From: Cocos nucifera
Lineage: Eukaryota; Streptophyta; Magnoliopsida; Arecales; Arecaceae
Assembly: GCA_006176705.1 (NCBI GenBank)
Contig: QRFJ01000054.1
Coordinates: 3,543,080 to 3,607,079 of the forward strand
Direction: 5' to 3'
DNA length: 64,000 bases
In this document: piece after piece, positions 1 through 9,122 of the stretch
Position numbering within the stretch: the first letter of the stretch is position 1
Layout of the letters: every line of letters starts with the position of its first letter
Made by a program: the position numbers and the translations under genes
Notes under the pieces: model-generated
What the model saw: only the letters and a program-made list of their open reading frames with translations
What the model was told of the DNA's origin: nothing
Database searches by the model: none

Positions 1-95
1 TCGGTGGGCCTGCCTGGAGCGGGAGCGGACGAATCTGAACAGGATCGAGCCACAGAGGCCGTCGATCGTCGGGTGGAGGCTCTCCCGGGGGGCAT
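1..95 (-). CDS. gag N-terminus of element A (partial)
   Basis: The reading frame starts with ATG at 95-93 and runs off the window at base 1. It begins MPPGRASTRRST, close to MPSRRASTWRST in element B (ATG 2042) and MPPRKASTRWST in element F (ATG 56906). Three independent copies sharing this start support it as the family gag start. No stop lies in the visible 31 codons. Only the disordered N-terminal tail is present, so nothing can be said about the capsid region. Confidence 0.6.
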   Translation of the reverse strand, partial: MPPGRASTRRSTASVARSCSDSSAPAPGRPT

Positions 96-248
96 CTTTT
101 CTTTTTGGAAAGGAATTCGAAAGAGGGGGAAAAGAAATTTCTGGAGTGGGAAGAGAGAAATTGTTGCCGAGCACTCCTTTAAGAACAAGGGAACCCCGGC
201 TTTCTTTAAGAGAGAAATCGTTACCGGGCCCTCCTTCTAGCATCAATC

Positions 249-1147
249 TATTGACGTAGAATCTGGTAGTCGCCAGAATTCGTTGGAGTGGAGGCAGATA
301 GGGTCGCCGTCGGAGATCTGCAAAATAAAGTTCCATCCGAAGCCGGTGGGGGTGGCTCCGGCAGGATCCTCCGACGATCAAGTCAGCTCTAGTCAACGAA
401 AATGGAGTGCTCAGTGTGGAGTTCGGTAGAGTTTAGAGGAGGAGAGAAGGATTTTCAGAACCTAGCGTAAGTGTATCCAGAGGATCCTTTTTATAGAGGG
501 AGCTTGTTGTAACCACCTTGATTAATGATTGTCGTAACTGTCCTGATCAATGCCGATCGTTATTGACTCGATAAATGCCGATCGTTATTGACTCGATAAA
601 TGTCGATCGTTATTATCGTGTAACCGTAGCAGGATCGCCTGTAGGAATCCATCATAAGAAGTTCGGCTTTCATAGAAATTCGGCCATTGAGAAGCCCATC
701 CACTGAAGAAGTCCGCAGGGAGTCCGGCTTCCATAGAAGCCCGATCGCTGGAGAAGTCCGCAGGGAGTCCGACTTTCGTAGAAGCTCGATCATTGGAGAA
801 GTCCGCAGGGAGTCCGGCTTCCGTAGAAGCCCGATCGTTGGAGAAGTCCGCAGGGAGTTCGACTTCCGTAGAAGCTTGGTCGTTTGAGGGAATTCGGCTC
901 CCGCAGACGCCTGGCTGTAACGACGCGGAGAGAGTTCGGCTCTTGCGGGAGTCTGACTGAAGCTCGACGATTAGGGAGTCAGAAGGAGTTCGACCGCTAA
1001 GTAGTTCGGTCGGCTGAATGGATTAGAAGAAGCTCGGCCGTTGGAGGTTCGGCTAAAGCCCATCTGCTGAAGCACTTCTACGACTACTAGTTGCATTAGG
1101 CTAAGCATCGGACTAGACTTCGGCGGGAGCGGGATTTATCCCCAACA
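249..1147 (-). repeat. 5' LTR of element A
   Basis: An 899-bp LTR reading right to left. It starts TGTTGGGGATAAATCCC at 1147 and ends near 249 in TCAATA, a decayed form of the family terminus TCAACA. It parallels the 897-bp LTR of element B at 8226-9122 along its whole length. It contains about four copies of a 45-bp repeat (roughly 690-880) and, nearer its end, 25-bp U3 repeats (about 545-620) with a TATA-like motif. Confidence 0.85.
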
Positions 1148-1909
1148 CTCCGTTCAGCCGGTCGAACTACTTAGCGGCCGAACTCCTTCTGACTCCCCAA
1201 TCATCGAGCTTCAGTCAGACTTCCACAAGAGCCGAACTCTCTCCGCGTCGTTACAGTCAGGCACCTACGGGAGCCGAATTCCCTCCAACGATTGAGCTTC
1301 TATGGAAGCCAGACTCCCTGCGGACTTCTCCAGCGGTCAGGCTTCTATGAAAGTCGGACTCCCTACAGACTTCTCCAGCGATCGAGCTTCTATGGAAGCC
1401 GGACTCCCTGCGGACTTCTCCAGCAGTCGGTTGGACTCCCTGCGGACTTCTTCAGCGGACGGGCTTCTCAATGGTTGAATTTCCATGAAAGCCGAACTTC
1501 TTATGATGGATTCCTGTAGGCGATCCCGCTATGGTTATACGATAATAACGATCGGCATTTATCGAGTCAATAACGATCAGCATTTATCAAGTCAATAATG
1601 ATCGGCATTGATTAGGACAGTTATGACAATCATTAATCAAGGCGGTTACAACAAGCTCCCTCTATAAAAAGAACCCTCCGGATATACTTACGCCAGGTTC
1701 TGAAAACCCTTCTCTCCTCCTCTAAACTCTACCGAACTCCACACTGAGCACTTCATTCCTGTTGACTGGAGCTGACTTGATCGTCGGAGGGTCCTGCCGG
1801 AGCCACCCCCACCGGCTTCGAACGAAATTTTGTTTTGCAGGTCCCCGACGGCGACCCCATCTGCCTCCACTCCAGCGAATTTTGGCGACTATCAGATTCT
1901 ACGTCAACA
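1148..1909 (+). repeat. 5' LTR of element B (5'-truncated)
   Basis: It aligns with the 3' LTR at 8226-9122 from about LTR base 120 onward and ends in TCAACA at 1909. The missing first part (TGTTGGAGATAAAT and following) is replaced by the start of element A's LTR. The 45-bp minisatellite occupies about 1285-1480. Confidence 0.85.
1545..1670 (+). promoter_or_regulatory. LTR promoter: three 25-bp U3 repeats and TATA box
   Basis: Three consecutive 25-bp units of the form ATAACGATCGGCATTTATCG start at 1545, 1570 and 1595. The TATA box TATAAAAA follows at 1663-1670. The same arrangement occurs in the 3' LTR (repeats about 8754-8828, TATAAA at 8875-8880) and in reverse in element A's LTR. Tandem repeats just upstream of a TATA box are typical of retrotransposon U3 enhancers. 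That role is inferred from position only. Confidence 0.6.
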
Positions 1910-2041
1910 GGGCTCAGCAACGATTTCTCTCTTAAAGGAAGTCGGGGTTTCCTTATTCTTAAAGGAGTGCTCGGCAACGATTTCTCTCTTCCCACTCCAA
2001 AAATTTCTTTTCCTCTTTTGAATTCCTTTCCAAAAGAAAAG

Positions 2042-3480
2042 ATGCCCTCCAGGAGAGCCTCCACCTGGCGATCGACGACCTCCGCGGTCCGATCCCATTT
2101 GGATCTGTCCGCTTTCGCTCCAGCCCCGATGACCCAGGCTCACTCTGTAGCCGTGGTAGATACTGAGCAGTTTAGCTTGCTCGTCCAGCAGGTTCGTGGT
2201 CTCACTGAGATAGTTCAGACGGTGCAGGCCATGTACCAGCAGGCCTCAGTACCAGCTCAACCGATGCGGGATTCTCCAGAGCCGTGTGGTCCAGTCCAGG
2301 GGCAATTGACATGGGCTACCTGACCTCCAATCCCCGGAAGAGGAAGGCAATGGAGGGAGAGCCCTTGCTCAGACCGTGACTTGATCCAGGGTAAAGCTTT
2401 GCACCCATTCAGCAAGAAGATCTTGGAGATCAGAGATCGTGAAGATCTCCTGGATCAAAGGCTCTTAAAAATGAGCCGACGAATCGAAGAACTCCGTCAC
2501 ACTCCCTCCTCACGCGATAATGACATCTGCACTGACCCTCCTTTTTCGTAAAAAATCATGCAGGAATCGGTCCCGCCGAATTTTAAGCTCCCATAATTCG
2601 AGAGCTACGATGGGACCACCGATCCGGTTGACCACCTGGAAGCCTTCCGGACAATGATGCTGCTCCATGGTGCGTCAGACGCTATCTTGTGCCGGGCTTT
2701 CCCCTCTACCCTTAAAGGGGCCGCTAGAAACTGGTACTCGGCGCTTAAGCCAAATACCATCTTATCATTTGACCAGATGAGACAACAGTTTGCGGCCCAT
2801 TTTGTCAGTAGTCGGCATCCGCGTCGAGGTTCGGAGTCCTTAATGGCCATCAAGCAGGAGGAAAAATCCATCCGGGCTTACATTACCCGGTTTAATACTG
2901 CTGCACTAGAGGTCCGGGACTTGGATCAGTCAGTTGCCATGGTCGCTCTTAAGGACAGCCTTCAGAAGAATGATCTACTGTTCTTCCTGAAAAAAAAGTA
3001 TCCCAGGAACTTTGTCGACATGCTGGCTCGGGCCTAAAGTTATGCCCGGGCAGAGAAGGTCTTCGAGGCTAAGGATGCCGAAGTCGGCGGCAAGCGGCGA
3101 ATCGGCAGGCCAGGTAGGCCCGTCGAAGAAAGGAAGCGGACTGAAGCTCGACCGCATTTTTGGACTCTCCCTGATCGCGGGCGAGTCCGGACTCCCCCTC
3201 AAGCTCGGAAGCGGGGAAGCCCTGACGGAAGAATACACCGAGGTTTTCCTCAGCGCCGAAGTTCTCCCCGACGATGACGATTTCACAACTACACCCCCCT
3301 TAACACCTCGAAAACTCAAGTATTGATGGAGATCCGGAAGCGACTTCTAAGATCGGAGAGAATGCGTTCCCATCCTAGCAAGCGCAATCCCAATAAGTTC
3401 TGCCTTTACCATCGCGACCACGGTCATGACACTGAGGAGTGCATCTAACTCCAAGACGAGATCGAAGAGCTCGTCAGGTG
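2042..3480 (+). pseudogene. gag of element B (broken)
   Basis: Gag starts at ATG 2042, after a leader beginning at 1910. The retrotransposon gag domain is clear at 2600-3034, with family motifs such as FESYDGTTDPVDHLEAF in the degraded frame, LKGAARNWYSAL and FVSSRHPRRGSESL. A zinc-knuckle-like motif with Cys, His, His and Cys (CLYHRDHGHDTEEC) lies near 3401-3442. All recognised pieces are in the same frame, but stops fall at 2321, 2549, 3035, 3446 and 3479. The product would form the virus-like particle and bind element RNA. Confidence 0.8.
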
Positions 3481-3649
3481 AGGCAGACTAAACCGATTTC
3501 TTCGAAGACGGCCTGAGGAGAAGGAAGATTGGCCAAGAGCGTTACCGCCAAGTGGGAAAAACCTGCAAGAAGATCAGCTGCCCCTTGGCGTCATCAATAC
3601 TATCTTAGGGAGACCTCAGCAAGGGGAGACCAGCGGATTTGAAGGATCG

Positions 3650-3940
3650 GTGAAGAGGTGGAGGATCGTGGAGCCCGTGGCCTTCACCGAGGAGGACGGT
3701 CAGGGAATTCAATTTCCACACAATGATGCAATTGTAATTTTCTTGAATATTGCTGACTACGATGTACGCCACATTCTGGTAGATAATGAAAGCTCAGTCG
3801 ATGTATTGTTTTACGATGCCTTCTCAAAAATGTCCCTGCCCGACGATCGATTGGGGCCGATGAATTTTCCGCTGATAGGATTTGCTGGCAACGCCGTACC
3901 AGTCGAAGGCATAATAACATTGACCGTAGCGGCAGGGTAG
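3650..3940 (+). pseudogene. aspartic protease region of element B
   Basis: This stretch is in the same frame as gag and shows NIADYDVRHILVDNESS followed by VDVLFYDAF, the retropepsin region of Tat/Athila-type elements. The catalytic position reads D-N-E-S-S, where the usual motif in relatives is D-N-G-S-S. Element F has the same Glu (58630-58650). A TAG stop at 3938-3940 ends the open stretch, and homology to the protease-RT linker continues beyond it. The enzyme would cut the Gag-Pol polyprotein. Confidence 0.7.
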
Positions 3941-4045
3941 CGTTCGAAGCTGGCCAAAGCTCGAGTCGACTTCTTAGTCGTAAGGACCCCGTCCGCCTAT
4001 AACGTGATCCTTGGCTGACCTGGTCTAAATGCACTTCGGGCGGTA

Positions 4046-5758
4046 GTGTCAACCTATTATTTGAAGATGAAGTTCCCGACGAGTCACGGGGTCGGAGAAG
4101 TCAGAGGAGACCAGGCTCTGGCGAGGTATTGCTACTCGATCGTCCTGCATAAAAGAGATCAGCCCGACACTTATCTTGTTGACGGACTGGACGTCCGCGA
4201 CGACCTCACTAAGGAGCGGGACGAGCCTGTGGAGGATCTCGTCTCTGTGCCCTTGAATGATGAAAACTCAGAGCACGTGGTGCAGATCGACTCCAACTTG
4301 GCGGTCGAGGTTTGGGAGAGCTCATCGCTTTCCTCAGAAGAAATGCGGACGTCTTCGCCTGGACCCCAGTGGATATGCCGAGGATTGACACCGAGGTCAT
4401 GGAACATCAGCTGGCCGTCGATCCGAGGCACCGACCGATAAGAGAAAAGCTGCGCCACCACGCTCCGGAGAGGCAGTCGAAGAAGTAGACAAGCTTCTCA
4501 AAGCCGGACTCATCTGAGAGGTTAATTATCCGACCTGGGTCTCGAACGTGGTTCTTGTCAAGAAAGCAAATAACAAGTGGAGGATGTACGTCGACTTCAA
4601 GAAGCTGAACAAGGCTTACCCGAAGGACAGCTACCCTCTACCCAGGATTGATCAGCTGGTGGATGCAACCACGGGCCATGAGCTCCTCACCTTTATGGAC
4701 GCCTTTTCTGGTTACAACCAGATACGCATGGCGCCTGAGGACGAAGAGAAGACCGCCTTCATTACCAACCGAGGTCTTTATTGCTACAAGGTCATGCCTT
4801 TTGGACTCAAGAACGCAGGGGCAACATACCAACATTTGGTTAATAAGGTCTTTAAGGAGCAGATCGGCCGCAACATGGAGGTGTACGTAGATGATATGCT
4901 CATCAAAAGTCGAGCTTCAACAGACCACTTGGTCGACTTTGAAGAGACCTTTGGTGCACTCAGAAAGCATAAGATGAAGCTGAACCCAACCAAATGCGCC
5001 TTTGGTGTAACCTCCGGAAAATTTCTCGGATTCATGGTGTCGAGATGCGAAATCGAGGCAAACCCCAGAAAATTCAAGCCATTCGAGAAATGACCACTCC
5101 AAAGACGATCAAGAAAGTTCAGCGCCTGGCCAGGAAGGTAGCATCCCTAAATCGCTTCATCTCAAGGTTAGCCGAACGATGCATGCCCTTCTTCGAGGTT
5201 CTCAGACGATCGAAGGACTTCTGCTGGACGGCGGAGTGCCAACAGGCATTCGAGGAGCTAAAAAACTACCTCAGCATGCCCCCGCTGCTGGCAAAGCCCG
5301 AACCTGGGGAAGAATTATTTCTGTATCTAGCTATCTCCTCGATGGCCCTTACGGCAGTCCTCGTCAGGGAAGAAGCAAAGATGCAGCGACCGGTCTACTA
5401 CGTGAGCCGAGTCCCGAGGGACGCGGAGACCGGGTACTCTAGGTTAGAAAAACTGACTTACTGTCTCATAATTGCTGCCAGGAGGCTCCGACCTTACTTT
5501 CAGGAGCACATCATAATGGTCCTCACGGACCAACCAATAAAAGCAGTTCTCCATCGAACAGACGCTTTCGAAAGAATCATAAAATGGGCAATCGAGCTCA
5601 CAGAGTTCGACATCAACTACCGGCCCAGGCCGACGATCAAGGCCCAGATATTGATGGATTTTGTGCTAGAATGCACCATTCCAGTTGAAGCCAAGCTTGA
5701 ATCGAGCAGAACCAGCACCAGAGCGAGGCTGAACTTCGACGAAGTCGAGCTGTCGTGA
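4046..5758 (+). pseudogene. linker, reverse transcriptase and RNase H of element B
   Basis: The linker (4046 to about 4310) leads into RT. The RT core is open at 4548-5093 and contains VLVKKANNKWRMYVDFKKLN, LPRIDQLVDATTGHELLTF, MDAFSGYNQI, VMPFGLKNAGATYQ and the catalytic YVDD (in VYVDDMLIKS). RNase H follows at about 5220-5750, with ELFLYLAISSMALTAVLVRE and the LTDQPIKAVL motif. RNase H is in a different frame from RT, because a small indel near 5070 shifts it. Another shift lies near 4310, and a TGA at 4516-4518 sits where relatives have Arg or Gln. Together the domains would copy element RNA into DNA. Confidence 0.85.
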
Positions 5759-5805
5759 CCGATCCTCTCCGAAGAGAGCGTCGACCTTCCTGAAGATTCT
5801 TGGGC

Positions 5806-6280
5806 TCTACACGTGGATGCTTCGTCCAACTCCACTGGAGCTAGTGCGGGGCTGGTCTTAGTCAGCCCCGAAGGAGTTGTCGCCGAGTATGCGCTGCGTC
5901 TTGAGTTCTCCGCGACCAACAATGGGACCGAATATGAAGCACTGATCGTCGAATTAAAGATAGCAAGGGAATTAAAAATAGATCGACTTCAAGTCTATAG
6001 CGATTCCCAGCTGGTGGTTGGTCAAGTCGACGACGGCTACGAGGCATGGGAGGAAAGCATGGTGAGGTACCTCGAAAAAGTGAAGAATTTGATCCCGACC
6101 TTCGACAGTTTCGACATTCAGTACATCCCAAGGGGGGAAAATGCAAGAGCCGATCTTCTTTCCAAGTTGGCCGCTTCAACGCCGGCCGAACTGCCCAAAG
6201 AAGCATTTTTGAAAATTTTGAAGTGCCCGACCATAGAGGAATCTCAGGCCATCCTGCAGATGGAATTTGAGCCCAGCTAG
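5806..6280 (+). pseudogene. second, archaeal-type RNase H (aRH) of element B
   Basis: The open frame reads HVDASSNSTGASAGLVLVS, EYEALIVELKIA, VYSDSQLVVGQV and later ENARADLLSKLA. These carry the four acidic RNase H positions (D in VDASS, E in YEAL, D in SDSQL, D in ARAD). An extra RNase H between the RT-linked RNase H and integrase defines the Tat lineage. The frame ends at TAG 6278-6280. Element G has TGG (Trp) at this position, so this is a nonsense change in B. Confidence 0.8.
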
Positions 6281-6289
6281 ATCGACCCG

Positions 6290-7222
6290 TTGATCGCCTA
6301 CCTTCAAGAGGGGGTCCTTCCCCGCGATCGAAAAGAATTTCGGAAGCTCAGGAATCAGGCCTCCCGCTACGTCTTATACGAAGGCAGATTGTATAAGAGG
6401 TCGTACTCCCTTCCATTGCTGAGATGTCTCCGACCTTCAGAGGCTGACCTCGTGCTACGGGATGTGCATGAGGGACTCTGCGGAAGTCACGTAGGAGCCA
6501 GGTCCCTGTCGCAAAAACTACTCTGACAGGGGTACTACTGGCCGACTTTATTTCATGATTTCGTGAAATATGTAAAGAGATGCGACCACTGTCAGAAGAA
6601 TGCCAGCGTGTAGAGGCAGCCGGCATCCAAACTCACTCCGCTCAATTCACCCTTGTCGTTTGCAAAGTGGGGAATGAATATACTCGGCCCCTTCCCAACG
6701 ACGTCTGGGCAGCGGAAGTTCCTCCTAATCGCGATCGACTACTTCACCAAGTGGGTCGAAGCCGAACCACTCGCGAAGATTACCGAGGCCAAGGTGTAGG
6801 ACTTCGTCTGGAAGTCACTAGTCTATCGATTCGGCCTGCCCCAAAACCTCATAACCGACAATGGGCGTCAGTTCGTCGGGGCTGGGTTTGCCGAGTTCTG
6901 CGAAAGACTAAACATCTTCCACCGCTTCACATCGGTGGCTCACCCATAGGCCAATGGGGAAGCTGAGATAACCAACCGGATCTTGCTGTAAGGAATCAAA
7001 GCAAGACTCGATAGGGCAAAAAGGGCCTGGGTGGACGAACTCTACCATATCCTCTGGGCATACCGAACTACTCAGAGGATGCCAATCGGAGAAACATCCT
7101 TCGCCTTGGCCTTCGGCACTGAGGCAGTTATCCCGGTCGAGCTTAAGCTCCCTTCTGCACGAGTCGTGGGCTTCAATGAGCGGCACAACCCCCAAGATGT
7201 ATTATCAGTAAACTTTCTTTAA
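6290..7222 (+). pseudogene. integrase of element B (broken)
   Basis: The zinc-binding HHCC region is visible: HEGLCGSHVGARSL about 6460-6510, then RCDHCQKN about 6580-6602. The catalytic core follows, with the first Asp in LLIAIDYFTKWVEAEPL (about 6720-6770), the second in LITDNGRQF (about 6850-6880) and Glu in ANGEAEITNRILL (about 6950-6990). Stops occur at 6524 (TGA), 6611 (TAG), 6797 (TAG), 6947 (TAG) and near 6989 (TAA). The tail keeps WAYRTTQRMPIGETSFALAFG. The typical C-terminal tail is missing or unreadable before the repeat block. Confidence 0.8.
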
Positions 7223-7300
7223 AAACTTCTTTGCTCTGCATTATTGATTTCTAGCACAAGGATTACGGGATGACAGGAAAGAAATGAGTAAAAATAGCCC

Positions 7301-8040
7301 GTTAGGAACAGGAGGAGAACCTCGTCCTAACGTGAGCAGGTCAAAGATCTCTAAACCTCGGCTGCAGGACATAAGATCTCCCCCAGGTCAATATCGACCG
7401 CAGGAAATAAGACCTTACCAAAGTCGAAGGCCTCGTTCACAACGGACGAGATGGGGGGAGAGGCTCGGATGACGGTCCGCATGATGTGCCCCCACAGCCC
7501 GTTAGGAACAGGAGGAGGACCTCGTCCTAACGCGAGCAAAGTCGAAGGCCTCGTTCACAAAGGACGAGATGGGGGAGAGGCTCGGACGACGGTCCGCATG
7601 TGCCCCCACAGCCCGTTAGGAATAGGAGGAGGACCTCGTCCTAACGCGAGCAAAGTCGAAGGCCTCGTTCACAAAAGGACGAGATGGGGGGAGGGCGGAC
7701 GACGGTCCGCATGTGCCCCACAGCCCGTTAGGAACAGGAGGAAGACCTCGTCCTAATGCGAACAAAATCGAAGGCCTCGTTCACTTTAGACGAGATGGAG
7801 GGAGACGGACGACAGTCCGAATATGCCCCCACAGTTCGTTAGGAATAGAAGGAGGACCTCGTCCTAATGCGAGCAAAATCGAAAGCCTCGTTCACTTTAG
7901 ACGAGATGGGGGGAGACGGATGACGGTCCGAATGTGCCCCCATAGTCCGTTAGGAACAGGAGGAGAACCTCGTCCTAACGCGAGCAAAGTCGAAGTTAGG
8001 AACAGAAGGAGAACCTCATCCTAACCCGAGCGATCAGGCC
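7301..8040 (+). repeat. tandem array between pol and the 3' LTR of element B
   Basis: About five to six copies of a 111-114 bp unit have GTTAGGA starts at 7501, 7615, 7727, 7838 and 7949. Less regular copies lie at 7301 and 7995. Each unit carries GTTAGGA and TCCTAAC some 30 bp apart, an imperfect hairpin. Long open frames across this block are repeat-driven and are not treated as genes. Related arrays occupy the same place in elements C (48240-48770) and G (59600-60400). Confidence 0.85.
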
Positions 8041-8208
8041 AACCTCGGTCGGAGAGCTTCAACTTTCACTTCTGCCAGAGATAAGATCGGAGATAACCTC
8101 ATCCTGAGATGAGATCTCCCCCGAGCTTCGACATGGACCAGCACGAGGCTCAGAGGAAGACTTCGGCAGTCGTCATTCCTGCACTCTCTTCCTTCAATTT
8201 TTGAACTC

Positions 8209-8225
8209 GAAAGTAGGGGGGCTGG
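8209..8225 (+). other. polypurine tract of element B
   Basis: The purine-rich stretch GAAAGTAGGGGGGCTGG directly precedes the 3' LTR start TGTTGG at 8226, the expected primer site for plus-strand DNA synthesis. Element G has an equivalent tract next to its LTR (rc of 59438-59452, GAGTGGGGGGACTA). Confidence 0.75.
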
Positions 8226-9122
8226 TGTTGGAGATAAATCCCGCTCCCGTCGAAGTCTAGTTCGATGCTTAGTCTAATGCAATCAGTAGCCGCAGAAGAG
8301 CTTCAGCAGATGGGCTTTAGCCGAACCCCCAGCGATCGAGCTTCTTCTAACCCGTTCAGCCGGCTGAACTACTTAGCGGTCGAACTCCTGACTTCCTAAT
8401 CATCAAGCTTCAGTCAGACTCCCGCAAGAGCCGAACTCTCTCTGCGTCGTTACAGCCAGGCGCCTGCGGGAGCCAAATTTCCTCCAACGATCGAGCTTCT
8501 ACGGAAGCTGGACTTCCTGCGGACTTCTCCAGTGGCCGGGCTTCTACGAAAGTCGGACTCCCTGCGGACTTCTCCAGTGATCGGGCTTCTACGGAAGTTG
8601 GACTCCCTGCAGACTTCTCCAGCGGTCGGGCTTCTGCGGAAGCCGGACTCCCTGCGGACTTCTTCAGCGGACGGGCTTCTCAATGGCCGAACTTCCATGA
8701 AAGCCGAACTTCTTATGACGGATTTCTGCAGGCGATCTCGCTACGGTTACATGATAATAACGATCGGCATTTATCGAGTCAATAACGATCGATATTTATC
8801 AAGTCAATAACGATCGGCATTGATCAGGATAGTTACGACAATCATTAATCAAGACGGTTACAACAAGCTCCCTCTATAAAAAAGACCCTCCGGATATACT
8901 TATATCAGGTTCTGAAAACCCTTCTTTCCTTCTCTAAACTCTACCGAACTCCACACTGAGCACTCCATTTCTATTGACTGGAGCTGACTTGATCATCGGA
9001 GGGTCCTACCGGAGCCATCTCCCATCGGCTTCGGATGGAACTTTATTTTGCAGGTCTCCGGCGGCGACCCCATCTGCCTCCACTCCAGCGAATTCCGGCG
9101 ACTACCAGATTCTATGTCAACA
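8226..9122 (+). repeat. 3' LTR of element B
   Basis: An 897-bp LTR from TGTTGGAGATAAAT to TCAACA, with TGTTG/CAACA inverted termini. It holds the 45-bp minisatellite (about 8455-8680), the 25-bp U3 repeats (about 8754-8828) and TATAAA at 8875-8880. The flank after 9122 is unrelated AT-rich DNA, so 9122 is the element boundary. Confidence 0.9.

Larger units (their letters stand above)
1..1147 (-). mobile_element. Ty3/gypsy (Tat-type) element A, 5' end only
   Basis: This is the 5' end of an LTR retrotransposon that reads leftward and leaves the window at base 1. It has a complete LTR (249-1147), a short untranslated leader (about 96-248) and the first 31 codons of gag. The leader matches that of element B at 1910-2041, and the gag start resembles those of B and F. 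Element A lies head to head with element B with no unrelated DNA between them, so its LTR start at 1147 touches the broken 5' LTR of B. Confidence 0.85.
1148..9122 (+). mobile_element. Ty3/gypsy Tat-type LTR retrotransposon B, near full length, degraded
   Basis: The order is 5' LTR (1148-1909, lacking about its first 120 bp), leader, gag, protease, RT, RNase H, a second RNase H, integrase, a tandem-repeat block, polypurine tract (8209-8225) and 3' LTR (8226-9122). The domain order PR-RT-RH-aRH-INT, with an extra archaeal-type RNase H before integrase, is the hallmark of the plant Tat lineage. Every coding domain is recognisable, but stops and at least two frameshifts break the polyprotein, so this copy is not autonomous. 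No duplicated target site can be read because the left end is lost. Confidence 0.9.

Noticed and set aside
7284..8024. Several open frames with repeated SPLGTGGGPRPNASKVEG
   Set aside because: They follow the tandem 112-bp unit between pol and LTR and change frame between copies; not a gene.
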